From positions 6,324,001 to 6,388,000 of the forward strand of contig NC_133123.1 of NCBI RefSeq assembly GCF_033568475.1: DNA of 64,000 nucleotides, written 5' to 3'. This document shows, one piece after another, positions 25,311 to 38,478 of the stretch. The notes below the pieces were generated by a model. The model did not search any database and was not told the DNA's origin. It was given only the letters and a program-made list of their open reading frames with translations. Each line of letters begins with the position of its first letter. The first letter of the stretch is position 1. This DNA comes from Henckelia pumila. Its lineage: Eukaryota > Streptophyta > Magnoliopsida > Lamiales > Gesneriaceae. Position numbers and translations under genes: made by a program.

Positions 25311-25720
25311 TAATATTTTTAGTCATGTTATTTGTATTTTTTTGTAATGTTAAAAATGAATTTGTATTTTTAGTTCTGTAATTTGTATTTTTTTTTTCAT
25401 TTTTGGTCATATTACGATGAATTTTCATATTTAGTCTTATGACTTGTGTATTGTTTTTCATTTTTTGATCTTTGAAATTGTATTTTCTCTCAATTTCGGT
25501 CTTTTATGACCTATAAAAAAATATAAATATAAATAACTACAAGTTAAAGGATCACAAATGAAAGTAAATACAAGTTACATTACAAACAATGAAAATTCAG
25601 CGTAACGGAACAAAAAAATGAATAAAAAAATGTTTAAGCTAGAGAACTAAAAATACAAATTCACCATTAACAGAATCAAAAGTTAAAAAAAAATTGCAAA
25701 TAACATGAACAAAAATATAA
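25311..25720. repeat. Fold-back element: about 200-bp imperfect inverted repeat
   Basis: The left arm contains GTCATGTTATTTGTATTTTT and AATTTGTATTTTTAGTTCT. The right arm, read in reverse complement, contains GTTCATGTTATTTGCAATTT and the identical AATTTGTATTTTTAGTTCT in the same order. The arms are about 200 bp each with a short AT-rich centre. This is a MITE or fold-back transposon whose transcript would form a long hairpin. Confidence 0.65.
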
Positions 25721-26641
25721 TTCTCCCCACATAAATAGGGTATATATATTATGCCCCCATAACGAACAAGTGGGTGTGATACATTATTCCAAATGTGGTA
25801 TTGTAATTGAAAATATATATATAGGCTGAAGACCTAGGGAATAATAATAATGATATAAAGAATCGATTTATAGTTTGACTATGAAGGCTACAAAAGAACA
25901 AACATCGGAGTTAAACGCATAGAATCCTTAAGGACAAGATTTATTAATTCTTGATTTAAAATTTAATTTTAAGCATATTAATTATATTGATATTATTTTT
26001 GAGTGTTGATTTAATATATTTTTGGGTAAATAAAACAATCGGTTTATGGAACATTACTAAAGAAAATTAGTAGAATAGGAATTACATCCATATCTGGTGA
26101 TCATAAATGTCATTCGTCATTTATATAGAGTATATATATTATATATATTACATGTGATTTAAATGAATTTTCCCCATTAAAATTAAATATACATGTCAAG
26201 AATAAGATGTCTATCTCCTAATTTTTTTTAAAGAAAAATTAAATATTTATAATATCTAACGCTTCTACTTATAACGAGATGATATCCCTTTCTCCACTTT
26301 ATTCTAATTACCGATTAAAGTTAATGAATTTGGTTAAGATTTTATAACCCTCTACGGCTCTACCTGATCCGACCTAACCATTTTTTTCATATAGCGAAAA
26401 AATGAATTATGGTTGCGTTGGTATTAAAAGATTTGAATTTGAGAGATAATTTGAAATCCATTGTCAAGTAAATTTGTCCAAACAAAATGATAAAGAAAAA
26501 TTAGGCAAACAAACTAATGGATTTAAAACATTAGCCTAAGTCCATGAATCCAATTGCAACCTAATGGTATTCAAATTTATTAAACAAAATAAACTAATAG
26601 CTTTGAATAATATTTTTTTTATTAAAACATATATTTTAAGG

Positions 26642-26642
<1 letters not shown>

Positions 26643-26708
<66 letters not shown>
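26643..26708. repeat. (TA)n microsatellite, about 33 units
   Basis: The longest pure dinucleotide tract in the window. It produces spurious open frames of Tyr-Ile repeats on both strands. Confidence 0.95.
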
Positions 26709-26711
<3 letters not shown>

Positions 26712-28261
26712 ATAAAGTAGAAAATGGCATGCATAAACTTGACACTGTAAGTAGAAGAGAAAAAGATTAGTGGGCCTAAATGAGCAAGGACAACTCTAAG
26801 CAGTGCAAAGGCCCAACTTCTGAGGCATTTTTACTACCTTTTCTTATATTGCAGACAAACATAATGATTTGGCAAACAAAAATAAAAATGATTCTTTTTT
26901 TTCCTAAAACATTTTCGATTTTGAGCTGTTTTTGTATATCATTCTCCCAAAAAATAAAAATAAAAATATTTTCTACGCGCCTTAACTTTGTTGATATTTC
27001 ACCCTTTTTATCCTAGGCCATCAAATTCAATTACACAACCCTTGGTACTTTATTTCTTTCATTAAATTTATGCAATAAAATAAAATTTTACGTAATTTTT
27101 TTATAAAGAGTAAAATCTTTTGATATTCTAACTATCCATAAAATGTCAAATTAATACATGAATGATTGAAAATAGTTTAATTGATACACGATCAAGTTAT
27201 AAAGTCAATTTTATCTTTTACTTAAATTATTTTAAAATCAAATATTTTTGTTAAATTCAAATTAATACATGTTTTATTTTTCAGTATTATTTTATTGATT
27301 GCAATTATAAACATAAATTTATATTTATTTTAATTTTATATTATAAAAAAGATATTTTACTCATGGTGCGAAAACATTATAAATATTAATTATTACAAAT
27401 ATAAATATATATATAACAAATCATGAATTATATATTAAAAAACTATTTATAAATATATAATAAAATGATTTTATTTTTATCTATGTTACAACATTATCAA
27501 ATATATTAACAAAATTATTCACCGATAAATCAAAATATACATAAATAAAATATAATTAATGTATTTATAAAGATATATAAAATAAATATTTTTTATATTA
27601 TACAATTAAAAAATCTTGTAATTTGTAAAAAAAAATTTCTAATTTCTAGTAATATCATCGTGCAAATCGAGATAATAAGTAAGATCCACGTGATGTTGTG
27701 TTGTTGCTACGACCTTCATAGCTATCGATTTTTTTTCCCAATGATATGTGTGTGTATCTTTTCATTTATGATACATAAATTTCACGTAGAATATTTTTTC
27801 AGATGCATGATATACACTTTTATTTTTATAATTAATATAGGAAATATGAATTTATTTTTGCAATTTTAGTCAACAAAATAATTTAAAAGCGAAATATATA
27901 TGTATCTTGTTGAATATGACAACGATATTGTTACAAGCAATTTAAGTAAATGACAAAAGTGATTTTTGAATTCGATCATATACCAATTATTAAACATTTT
28001 CAATAGTTTATGTATCAATTTAATATTTTATCAATTGCGTATTAAAATAATTTTTTACTTTTTTTATAAATGTGTAGTCCATATTAATACAAGTATACAT
28101 TCACCAACGATTTCCGCATCCAAATTCCAAACATATATATCTGAAACTGGTCAACCAATTTTTCATGTTAATAACAAATTTGAGCAATGTTTTTACTCGT
28201 ATATTTAAAGTCTTGAGGTCCCTAAACCTTTTTTCCAGTTTCATTGAAACACGATGTACGG

Positions 28262-28284
28262 ACACACATACACACACACACACA
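28262..28284. repeat. (CA)n microsatellite
   Basis: About 11 CA units with one interruption. Confidence 0.8.
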
Positions 28285-29169
28285 TTACACATATATATAG
28301 AAAATTAACCAAAAATAAGGAATTTTAATTGATCGAAAGCATCAACAAACAAACTATGGAGACAACGAGAAATGAAAATGATAAAACGATTTATATGAAA
28401 CGAGTCGGTTAATTACATTAACATAAAAACTCTTGTAAAAATATATCATAAATTAATCGATCTACAATTTTACCAACCCTAGATGCTGTTTGTTATGTCA
28501 AAAATATGACATTTAACTTCATACATGAATCATGTCAACTTATGTCACGAACAAGTATCCATATCATACATGACACTTTATCTAAGACAGCATGTGATTA
28601 ATTGTGAATTATTTTATCTAGTTAAAAACATATATTTTTTTTAAAAAAAATTGATTGCGCAAATTCATGAACTGTTTTTTTTTTTTTTTTTGAAAAGAAG
28701 TTTGAAAAGAAATGAAAAAGGGAGATGGGATCACTTGGGATAAAAGTAAGCAATGATGAGTGGAGTGAACACAAAACGCAAACCAGTCCCCATTTTGTTT
28801 GTCGTCTCGTTTGCCGACTGATGAAGAGACAGCACCCCTTTCTTTACCACACAAATTAATCCACCATAAATCTCATCCCATATCGTTATTTTTCTCCCCC
28901 TAATCTAGTACACAGAAAATGACCTCACAATGAATTCACAAACCATTCTAACGTACTCTTTTTCCAAAAATAAAAATAAAAATAAAAATAAAAATCGTCT
29001 TATGTTTGGTTTTTTCTGAAATTTTAGTCTTTTTATTTCTTATAGACGTGAGATAATTTAAAATTATTGTTTTATGATGTGAGAATGACATGTATATATG
29101 TAAAGGGGTGCCTTTAGTGAGGGGAGCTCCAATTCACTGGGGGTGCATGCTATGACGGAGCAAAGATGT

Positions 29170-29690
29170 GTGAAAGATATTATATATATATCAAGAATTG
29201 ACATTTATATATCATAACTATAGAAATTATTATTTAATTGAGTTATATTAGAGTAAACAATTATTTGTCTTTCATGTCTGTTGAAATAAAGCCCCTTTTA
29301 AAAAGATATCAAATGATATAAAGGAAACAACATTATCGGTGTAGCGTAGATTACACCTATAAAATTATTATATCTTAAGAATTAACACGCGATCTAATTT
29401 TAACTTTTATAATTACTTATTCAGCACTTACATATATATTGAAATTACGCTATACATAGAACTTAATTTGTCTTTGTATATGTGAGAGTAAACAAATATT
29501 TTTCTTTAATCTAAGATCGAAAGAAATCTCTTGTTAGAGAGATATCAAAGAGTAATAAAAGAAAAAAAATGAAAAATTACACGTTTTGGAAAAGATACAT
29601 TGTGTCTATGTAAAGACATTATATCTTCAAAGTTGACGCACGATCTAACTTTAACATTTATAATTATATATATATAGATGCGTGTTTATT
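29170..29690. repeat. Diverged tandem repeat, period about 250 bp
   Basis: Two blocks about 250 bp apart share TTATATCTTAAGAATTAACA (near 29.37 kb) and TTATATCTTCAAAGTTGACG (near 29.62 kb). These are followed by GCGATCTAATTTTAACTTTT and GCACGATCTAACTTTAACAT. A partial earlier unit begins near 29.18 kb. No coding potential. Confidence 0.5.
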
Positions 29691-30336
29691 GAACTTATAA
29701 TGATTTACTTGAAACTTAATTTATCCCAACGAAATAAATAATGATTTATCTCCATCACAAGAAATCTATTTATTTTATTCGGGATCAAAGCTTGATCATC
29801 TAAATCTGCTTATTTTGTGTTCCAGTCATGTACATATTTAAATTCGAGTTTTGGTCCAATATGTTTTGTTTGTGATTTTATTTTCTGTCGTTTCTTATTA
29901 ATTAAAAATAAGGAATTGAACATTAGAATTTTCAATGTCATACCAACATTTTGTGACACCGCATAAATAGTCAAGAGACCAAAACAAAAATATAAAAAAC
30001 CAAAATATAACCTAATTTACAAGAATAAAACACAAAATATATGACTCATATAACCATTTTTTACAATTTATAAAAAATTATTTTCAAAGAGATCCATGTA
30101 AGGATAAAAAGGAAATTAACCACATGATATCATAAACTATGTGCCAATGAAAATAGTCCAGCTATATGCGTGATAATGGTCGGCAATTTTTCCCGTCGCT
30201 TGCCTATTTCATGAGGTCTTTGCTTTAAGATTTAACGTTGATTTGACTCTGTTTAATTTGTTGTCACTTTAATTGGCAAGTGACTTTATAATTTATCTTT
30301 GTGATGGTAAAAGTAACATTGTAGCTGGTTGTGATA

Positions 30337-30341
<5 letters not shown>

Positions 30342-30378
<37 letters not shown>
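30342..30378. repeat. (AT)n microsatellite
   Basis: About 18 AT units. Confidence 0.9.
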
Positions 30379-30381
<3 letters not shown>

Positions 30382-31556
30382 GCATGCATGTTATATCTTT
30401 CGATACAATTGATTTGGGAGTTAATTAAACATAAACCAGCTACGTAAACATAAACATAAATATAAAGCAAACGTACAAAGCATAACATTTTTTATGGCAT
30501 ATGGGTTCATGTTGTATGTGATGGGAAAAATTTCATGTTACTCAAGGGTAATATTTTAATGGGTGTATCGAAAAAAATATGAACTTCAAACATATTGATA
30601 AATATACGCTGTGCTCTTGAGACAATATCTTTAAATTAGCATCTCATCTCCGATCGTATGGTCCGTATCAGACTTAGAAGGTAGCTAGGCTTAAATATAT
30701 TTATTTTATCGTGTAATTCATACATAAATCGTATCGATTTATTTAGTGGCTATCAAATAAATATTTGGTTTTTTTTTTTTTTTCAAAAAAATTTCTTTTT
30801 ACTTTTAGATCGAGTTCATTCACTGAAAGGAAAGTATATAATCTATCGCAATACATGCTTTGACACAACAGAAATTAGATAATTCCCACTAAACATCAAC
30901 TACCTCGTTTAGAAATGATTTTTTTTAAAAAAAACCTAAGTTTAATTTTTTCAATCCATATTTCACTATTTATTTCGCACCATGAACGAGTATAGAATTA
31001 CTTATAAAATAATCTTTTAGGCTAATTAATATATTATTGGTTTTGGTCCTTTATTCTGTTGAGTAATAGTATAATGACTAAATAATTATCATCAGGATAA
31101 GCCTAAGTGCCTAACAAATCGCAAACTAGCAATATTTTTTTCATTTATTTGTGACAAATAATTTTTTTACGTATTTAATTTAATTTTTACTGACTTGACT
31201 TCGAGTCGATGCTAGAAAAATAGGAAGACATGGCTATGGCTGGCTTTTCGTTGAAATGATTTAAGGCTATGAGTCTAGAGGACACCATTTCTCCAATTAT
31301 TTGAATTCATCTATATATAACAACCGCCACATGATTGGAGATAGAAGACAATGTTACAATTAGGTTTAAAGTCTAGTCTAATTAAACCAATTATGTTTAT
31401 TCTATACGAGATAGACCGACGTTACGTGTAGTTAAAAATAAAAACTCGATTATCAAGTAATATAGATTATAGAAGAGAAATAAAGTAAATTTAAAGATGA
31501 TAAAACAGGGATAATTGTGAAAATTCATTTAAAAAAACCAAAATAGTTTTTCACAG

Positions 31557-31668
31557 ATTAATTATGTGAGACACATTTTTATTTTGGTCTCACATAAAAA
31601 ATTATTACTTTTTATTAAAAAAATATTATTTTTTGTTATAAATATGATCCGGATTTATCCGTCTCACG
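31557..31668. repeat. MITE-like repeat of the GAGACGGTCTC family (diverged copy)
   Basis: It begins TTAATTATGTGAGAC and ends CCGTCTCACG. The interior shares GTCTCA, TTTTTTATT-type and TATAAATATG words in the same order as the better-preserved copy at 46406-46550, so the two are relatives. Confidence 0.55.
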
Positions 31669-31784
31669 AATAAAAATCCGTAAAAATTAACATTTTTTCA
31701 TGAGTTAATGGGTCAATACATCAAGTAAAAAATCAATCTTATAAATTAAAATTAACCCATGAGATTCTCATAAATTTATACATG

Positions 31785-31786
<2 letters not shown>

Positions 31787-31830
<44 letters not shown>
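31787..31830. repeat. (ATA)n microsatellite
   Basis: About 14 trinucleotide units. Confidence 0.9.
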
Positions 31831-32046
31831 GTAACATCGTTATTCATATATACTTAATTTAATTTGAACAAAAATAAATAACATAAATATATAAACTATG
31901 TCTCATGTAAGATAAGTTAACTCGACTCATATTAATAACGAAAAGTTATACATTTGACAGTAATAATTTTTTCATGAGTCAGAATAAAATGAATATCCGT
32001 GTCACAAAATTGACCAATGAGACCTTATCATAATATCTTTTGTGAA

Positions 32047-32314
32047 TGATATACCTCAATAAAGTGATCTCCTTGGATTAGCTAATTAGTCGAGCTAACA
32101 AAACTCCTCCAATAAGTGATGAGCTGTTGTTGACCTGAAACCACGAACAAAAGTGTTAAAGGGGGCCGAAAGGTGTTCCGGCGTATACCCTCCGACGCTC
32201 AAGTCAGATGCTAGGATAGTGAAATATAAAGAGTGGTGTGTGCGCACAAGTAAAGATTTAATACAAATAATGAAAGTGAACCTGATATTTATGGGAGAGG
32301 GCTCCGGATTTAGC
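32047..32314 (-). repeat. Tat copy A 3' LTR, distal (R/U5) part
   Basis: This begins TGATATACCTCAATAAAG, the same end as the copy B LTR at 47747. It contains the CCTCCGACGCTCAAGTCAG line and runs up to TTAGC, where the Tekay element is inserted. The promoter motif here reads ATTTATGGG instead of ATTTATAGG, a small change relative to the other copies. Confidence 0.8.
32310..32314. other. Target site duplication TTAGC (left) of Tekay copy 1
   Basis: TTAGC directly precedes the LTR start and recurs at 42518-42522 directly after the other LTR. The uninterrupted sequence GGATTTAGCGCTTAC is seen intact in the sister LTR near 45.33 kb, which proves the insertion point. Confidence 0.95.
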
Positions 32315-34973
32315 TGAAACGACCCTAACTCTATAATTAATAAATAAATATGCGGAATTTTTTTTTTTTATACTTACTAAATATAACATGTACATATATG
32401 CTCATACATATATGCACAAAATAAAAAGATTTAAAATAAATAAATAACTTAAATAAAAAAAACATTCTTTAATAAAATAAATATCCGAGTCAAATACGAA
32501 ATTAAAATGCTGTCATAAGAAAATAATTAAAAACTGCATGCACTGAAAATATTTAAATAAATTATCCAAAAACTCCACCACTGAAAATAATTAAAAATAT
32601 TTAACGTGCTGGAATATTCAAACATGCATCATGACTCAGATATCTATCACGGTCACGGGGATCACTGCCAGTCTGCTCATACGTCCTCGCCTCCGGTGGG
32701 TACTACGTCCTCTACGTACTCACCTGCACCATACCAGTGTAGTGAGCCTAGAAGCCCAACATGCTAACATAACAAGGATTTAAAATAATTTAAATCACTT
32801 TAATACTAATACATAAAATATACATGAATGAGCATGCTTAAAATAACATCATGACATAACATAACTTAAATTAACTTAAATATCATAATCATACATAATA
32901 CATAAACATTGTTGAGCAAATTATTTTCTAACATCGCATGGTTGTATCCATAGTGTAACCTTAAATCATACATCAAATACTGATCAGCGTGGAAATCAAC
33001 GTACGTGGCGGTGACGAATCACCTCTTAAATTGGCAGTAAACTGCCCTTCAATAGTTCACATATGGGGACGAATCCCCCTCAAATTGTCACACTACTTCA
33101 ACTTCCAACATAAAATATTTTATTATTGCTCAACCTTAAACATTAAATCATACATAAAATTATTTCATGAATGCATGTACTTAAATAAAAATGTGTGTCC
33201 TTCATATATATTTAATTTAATTTCATACTAACATATAAATATAAAAATAATCTTCAATGCATAAAAATAATTAAATATATATTCAGGACACATGCAATTT
33301 CTCATGGATTGTACTGGACTGCTGGCCCTAACACTCAAGCTCATTTACTTAAATCTGGCCCATTAACACTGAGACTGGCCCAATAACATACTTAAGCCCA
33401 ATAAAAATTATTCTAAGCCCAATTAAATAATTAAAGCCCATTAAAATATTCTAGGCCCAATAACAACTTAATCTGACCCAATGGGCCCAAAAGCCCAAAG
33501 ACTGGCCCGATAATTTTCATGGGCCCTAAAGCCCATAAAAATTAGTGGACTAACTTAATTAAATTAATTAAGCCCAAATAATAACTTAAGTGAAGCTCAT
33601 TAATTAAATTAATCTAATTAGCCCAATTAAACTCTTAAATTCATTAATTAACTTAAAAATAAAATACCCGAGCCCAACTAACTTAACCCGGACCCGAACC
33701 CAACTAACTTAACCCACTTACTACCAGACCCGACTCGGACCCACGACCCGACCCGGAACCACCCTGAAACCCTAAACCCGTCGCCCCCCCTTTTCCCGTC
33801 TCGGCTGCGGCCGTGAGCAGCAGCCACTTGGCTGCTGCTCGCCTGCTCCGGCCGCCCCTGGCCGGAGCGCCGCCGCCCAGACGTAGCCCACGTTTGAGCG
33901 GTTCGAACCTAGCCCCTAAACCCAACCCATGCAGCCCAGCCCCTAGCCGAACCGAGCCCTTACCGAGAACCCTAACCTGCGTCCCCCCTTGGTCGATCGC
34001 CTCTTAGCTCCAAGTCTGGGCTCGTTTGGCTCGAGCCACTCGAGCCATTCGAACCTAGACTCACCTTAGGCAACCTAGGGACCTTTACCAGCAGCCTAGA
34101 CACAACCATGGCAAACCAAACGTGAACATGATCAATAAACACAAGAACAAATGCATACAACCGAACCGATCCCGTTTTGTTTCTGAAAATTTCGAAGGAA
34201 TTCTGATTCTCACGCACACACACACATAATAACTGATATGGTACAAAAAAAAAAGAGAAAGAATCATGCCTTGCACCGTAGTTTAAAGAGAAAGGAGTGC
34301 GTAGAACGATTCCGGGACGACGGGGCGATGACAACCGACTTGGAAGCTTCAAAATCGAGCTATGGAGGCTGAAGAACTTGAAGAACACGATGGAGATGGG
34401 GGTGAGAAACTGATGGAGGCGGCTGAGTGATCGGTTGAAGGGTTTGGGTATGATAGGTTTAGGTTTAAGTTTTTAATTAAAATAGATTTTAGGATAATTG
34501 AAAATATTAAAAAGGATATTAAATACATAACTTAAAACTTTAAATAAGAAGTAAAATCTGATAACTAAATTAAAATCCAGAAATATTAAATTAAGGGAAT
34601 TTTAAAAATACTAAAAAGTCATTATTTTGGCTTATTTTGAATAAAAACGGACTCCTAAAATTATATAAAATTAAATACTAAAAATATTGAGGAAATAAAA
34701 CTCAAAATAATATTTTTGGGCTCTAAAAAGACTCATAAAATAATTTGGATAGAAAGTTGTCATCTCGTCCGTCCACGGTCCCGTCAACGCGGTAAAATAA
34801 TTAAAATACTAAAAATCCTAAAAATTATTAATTATGGGTTAAATGCTTAAAAATAAATTAAATCATGCACAAATAATTCACATAATTATTTAACCCATAA
34901 ATCTAAAATTTAAATAATTAAATTCCCTAATTATGCATGCAGATTTACGTATTTAAAAATACCGGGTGTTACA
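32315..34973 (-). repeat. 3' LTR of Tekay copy 1 (2659 bp)
   Basis: It starts TGAAACGACCC and ends GGGTGTTACA on the plus strand, a TG...CA LTR on either strand. It repeats 39875-42517 with few differences. It includes an AT-rich part with many GCCCAATAA/GCCCATTAA words and a GC-rich block near 33.70-33.95 kb. Open frames inside it are not genes. Confidence 0.95.
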
Positions 34974-34988
34974 ATTCTCCCCCCCTTA
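34974..34988 (-). other. Polypurine tract of Tekay copy 1
   Basis: On the minus strand AAGGGGGGGAGAAT directly precedes the 3' LTR, the plus-strand priming site of reverse transcription. Confidence 0.9.
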
Positions 34989-35018
34989 AATTGAATTTCG
35001 TCCTCGAAATTAAAGCAC

Positions 35019-38000
35019 TTACCCGAACAACTCCGGGAAACGAGTCCTCATCTCTGCCTCGGTCTCCCAAGTAGCTTCCTCCTCTGAGTGATTCAGCCAC
35101 TGGACTCTGACCATCGGTATGACACGCGTCCTAAGCCTCCGCTCCTCCCTAGCCAAGATCCGTATAGGTCTCTCCTCAAATGCTAACTCCGGTGTCAACT
35201 GAAGAGGCTCAAAATCCAACACATGCGACGGGTTGGAGACATATCTCCGAAGCATGGATACATGGAAAACGTTTCCGGTGTCAACTGAAGAGGCTCAAAA
35301 TCCAACACATGCGACGGGTTGGAGACATATCTCCGAAGCATGGATACATGAAAAACGTTGTGTACTGCCGCTAGCCCTGGTGGTAGAGCTAAACGGTAGG
35401 CCAATGTGCCAACTCTCTCCAAGATCTCGAATGGCCCTATATATCTCGGATTAAGTTTGCCTCTCCGGCCAAATCGCACTACTCCCTTCATAGGTGACAC
35501 CTTCAGGAATACGTGATCACCTACAGCAAACTCCAAATCTCGTCGTCTGGTATCTGCATAACTCTTCTGACGACTTTGAGCAGTCCTCATCCGATCTCGA
35601 ATCTGAGTCACAATGTCAGCTGTCTGCTGCACAATCTTAGGACCAAGTAAAATCCTCTCACCCACCTCATTCCAATGCACAGGAGATCTGCATCTCCTCC
35701 CATACAATGCTGCATAAGGAGCCATACCTATAAACGACTGAAAACTGTTGTTATAGGTAAACTCCACTAATGGCAGTCTAGTCTCCCACGAGCTCTGAAA
35801 ATCGATGACACAAGCTCTCAGAAGATTCTCGAGAACCTGGATCACTCTCTCAGACTGACCATCTGTTTGGGGATGGAATGCTGTGCTGAACAAAAGTCTA
35901 GTCCCCATAGCTGTGTGCAGACTCTTCCAAAACGCGGATGTGAATCTCGGATCTCTGTCTGACACAATCAACACTGGTATGCCATGCAACCTAACAATCT
36001 CCTTGATGTAAAGCTCGGCATTCTGTGTAAATGAGTAAGTAGTCCTCACCGATAAGAAATGAGCTGACTTGGTGAGTCTATCCACAATCACCCAAATCGC
36101 TGTGCAACCTCTGGCACTCCTCGGTAAGCCAACCACAAAGTCCATCGTAATATTCTCCCATTTCCATTCCGAAATAGGAAGAGGTCTAAGAAGTCCTGCT
36201 AGGCGCTGATGCTCTGCCTTGACTTGCTGACAAGTCAAGCACTCTGACACCACTCTCCCGATGTCTCTCTTCATCCCGGGCCACCAATACAATAGCTGCA
36301 AATCTCTATACATCTTCGTACTTCCGGGGTGAATGGAGTATGGAGATGTGTGGGCCTCTGCTAAAATCTCAGCTCTCAACTGATCGACGTTCGGTACCCA
36401 CATCCTACCACGGTACTGAACAATGACATCCACCACTGTATACAAGAGATTACCCCTAGCCTCATCTCTCTGTCTCCATCGCTGCAACTCCTCATCAGTA
36501 GACTGTCCATCCCTGATCCGATCTCGCAGAACTGGCTGCACCGTCAATACTGACAAGCTCGGTGCTTGACCACTCGGATAACACTCCAAGTCAAATCTCT
36601 GAATCTCGCTCTGTAGTGGTAACTGTACGGTCAAACATGATACCACTGACGACTTCCGACTCAAAGCGTCTGCTACTATATTAGCTTTACCCGGATGGTA
36701 GCTAATGTCACAGTCATAATCCTTCACCAACTCTAACCATCTCCGTTGCCTCATGTTCAACTCCTTCTGGGTGAAGAAGTACTTGAGGCTCTTGTGATCA
36801 GTGAAAATCTTGCACTTCTCGCCATACAGATAGTGCCTCCAGATTTTCAAAGCGAAAACCACTGCTGCTAACTCCAAGTCATGCGTCGGGTAATTCTGCT
36901 CATGAACCTTCAGCTGCCTCGACGCATACGCAATAACCTTGCCACACTGCATAAGTACTGCGCCTAAACCCAGCTTAGACGCGTCGGTGTACACCACTAG
37001 CTCCTCGTGTGGTACTGTCACCGCTAATACCGGTGCAGTAGTGAGTGCTTCCTTCAGCTGATCGAAGCTCCTCTGACAGTCTGAACTCCAGATAAACTTC
37101 GCATTCTTATTGGTTAAGGAAGTCAAGGGTACTGCAATAGAGGAAAAACCCTTGATGAACTTCCTATAATATCCTGCCAAACCCAAGAAACTGCGAATCT
37201 CCGAAGCATTCTTCGGAATACCCCAATTCTGCACTGCCTCAACCTTAGACTGATCAACTGCAATCCCATCTCTCGAAATAATGTGACCAAGAAATGCCAC
37301 TTGCTCAAGCCAAAACTCGCACTTGCTGAACTTGGCATACAAACGATGCTCCCTCAAAGTCTGCAAGGCTGTCTGTAGATGCTGTCTATGCTCCTCAATG
37401 CTCCTAGAGTAGATCAAGATATTATCAATGAAGACTATGATGAACTGATCTAGATACGGCTGAAAAACTCGGTTCATGAGATCCATAAAAACCGCTGGAG
37501 CATTGGTCATCCCAAATGGCATCACTAGGAACTCGTAATGCCCATACCGTGTCCGGAAAGCAGTCTTGGACACATCTGCATCTCTAACAAGCAGCTGATG
37601 ATAACCAGATCGCAGGTCGATCTTGGAGAACACTGAAGCTCCCTGCAACTGATCAAATAAATCCTCTATCCTCGGTAGTGGATACTTGTTCTTCACTGTG
37701 ACCCTATTGAGCTCTCGGTAATCGATGCACAATCTCATACTGTCATCCTTCTTCTTCACAAATAACACTGGAGCTCCCCACGGAGAAAAGCTAGGACGAA
37801 CAAAGCCTTTCTCTAACAACTCCTGAATCTGCTCCTTCAACTCTTTCATCTCGGTAGGAGCAAGTCTGTACGGTGCCTTAGAGATAGGCACGGTGTCTGG
37901 CACTAACTCGATACTGAACTCCACATCTCTCACTGGTGGAATTCCTGCAACATCCTCTGGAAATACATCCGGAAAGTCACGAACCACCTCTATCTCGGAC

Positions 38001-38478
38001 AATGATCTGCTAGATGGTTCTGAGGCCGTGACAATACTTGCTAGAAACCCCTGGCAACCCCGTCTCAACAACTTGCTCGCCTGTAAAAGAGATATCACCT
38101 GAGGAATATCACTGCTCTGAGATGCCTGGAAGGTAAACGGGTCGCCTACTGATGGTTTCACTGACACCGATCTCCGACGAAAATCAATCGAAGCTCCATT
38201 GACTGTCAACCAGTCCATACCCAAAATCAAATCAAACCCACTCAAAGGCAAAACCACCACATCTGCTCGAATGGAGTGTCCCTGAAGCTCCAACTCCAAA
38301 TCTCGAATGACCTTCGAGGTAGAAATAATCTACCCTGACGGCATAGTAACATCATACCCACTGTCAATAATCTCAGGTGTGATGTCTATCCGCCTGATAA
38401 ACTCCAGGGAGATAAACGAATGCGTAGCCCCTGAATCTAGCAACGCAAACGTGGAGTTGCCTCCAACTAGAATTCTCC
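35019..38478 (-). pseudogene. pol of Tekay copy 1 (protease-RT-RNase H-integrase-chromodomain), broken
   Basis: Domains in order on the minus strand. Protease: DSGATHSF near 38.43 kb. [45 protein letters not shown], and the active site FIDNILIYS at about 37.42 kb. RNase [14 protein letters not shown] near 36.98 kb, [10 protein letters not shown]. Integrase: an HHCC finger near 36.2-36.35 kb, [33 protein letters not shown] chromodomain-like end near 35.02-35.15 kb (VRVQWLNHSEEEATWETE) defines the chromovirus type. Breaks: TAG at 38330-38332, where copy 2 has CAG; Asn in place of the second catalytic Asp; and an 86-bp tandem duplication (35188-35273 and 35274-35359) that puts the chromodomain out of frame. 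The long open part (35195-38299) is about 1030 codons. Confidence 0.95.
35188..35359. repeat. 86-bp tandem duplication in pol of Tekay copy 1
   Basis: Units 35188-35273 and 35274-35359 both begin TCCGGTGTCAACTGAAGAGG and differ by one base (CATGGAAAAC against CATGAAAAAC). The length is not a multiple of three and shifts the frame between integrase and chromodomain. Copy 2 has a single unit. Confidence 0.95.

Larger units (their letters stand above)
22212..32046. other. Gene-free AT-rich region of nearly 10 kb
   Basis: No coding region could be supported on either strand. The stretch holds a fold-back element at 25311-25720, several long dinucleotide and trinucleotide tracts, diverged tandem blocks near 29.2-29.7 kb, and a MITE copy at 31557-31668. 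The open frames are short, low-complexity or built on TA repeats. The first few hundred bases are the promoter side of the ALOG gene; no distinct TATA box was identified. Confidence 0.55.

Noticed and set aside
26536-26770. Frames with Tyr-Ile repeats on both strands
   Set aside because: Translations of a (TA)n tract; the same applies to 19816-20025 and 30264-30488.
33704-34388. Frames in the Tekay LTRs (also 41518-41820, 55036-55266, 62550-62780, 32989-33231, 40544-40795)
   Set aside because: They lie inside LTRs, recur in each LTR copy because the LTRs are repeats, and show no known domain.
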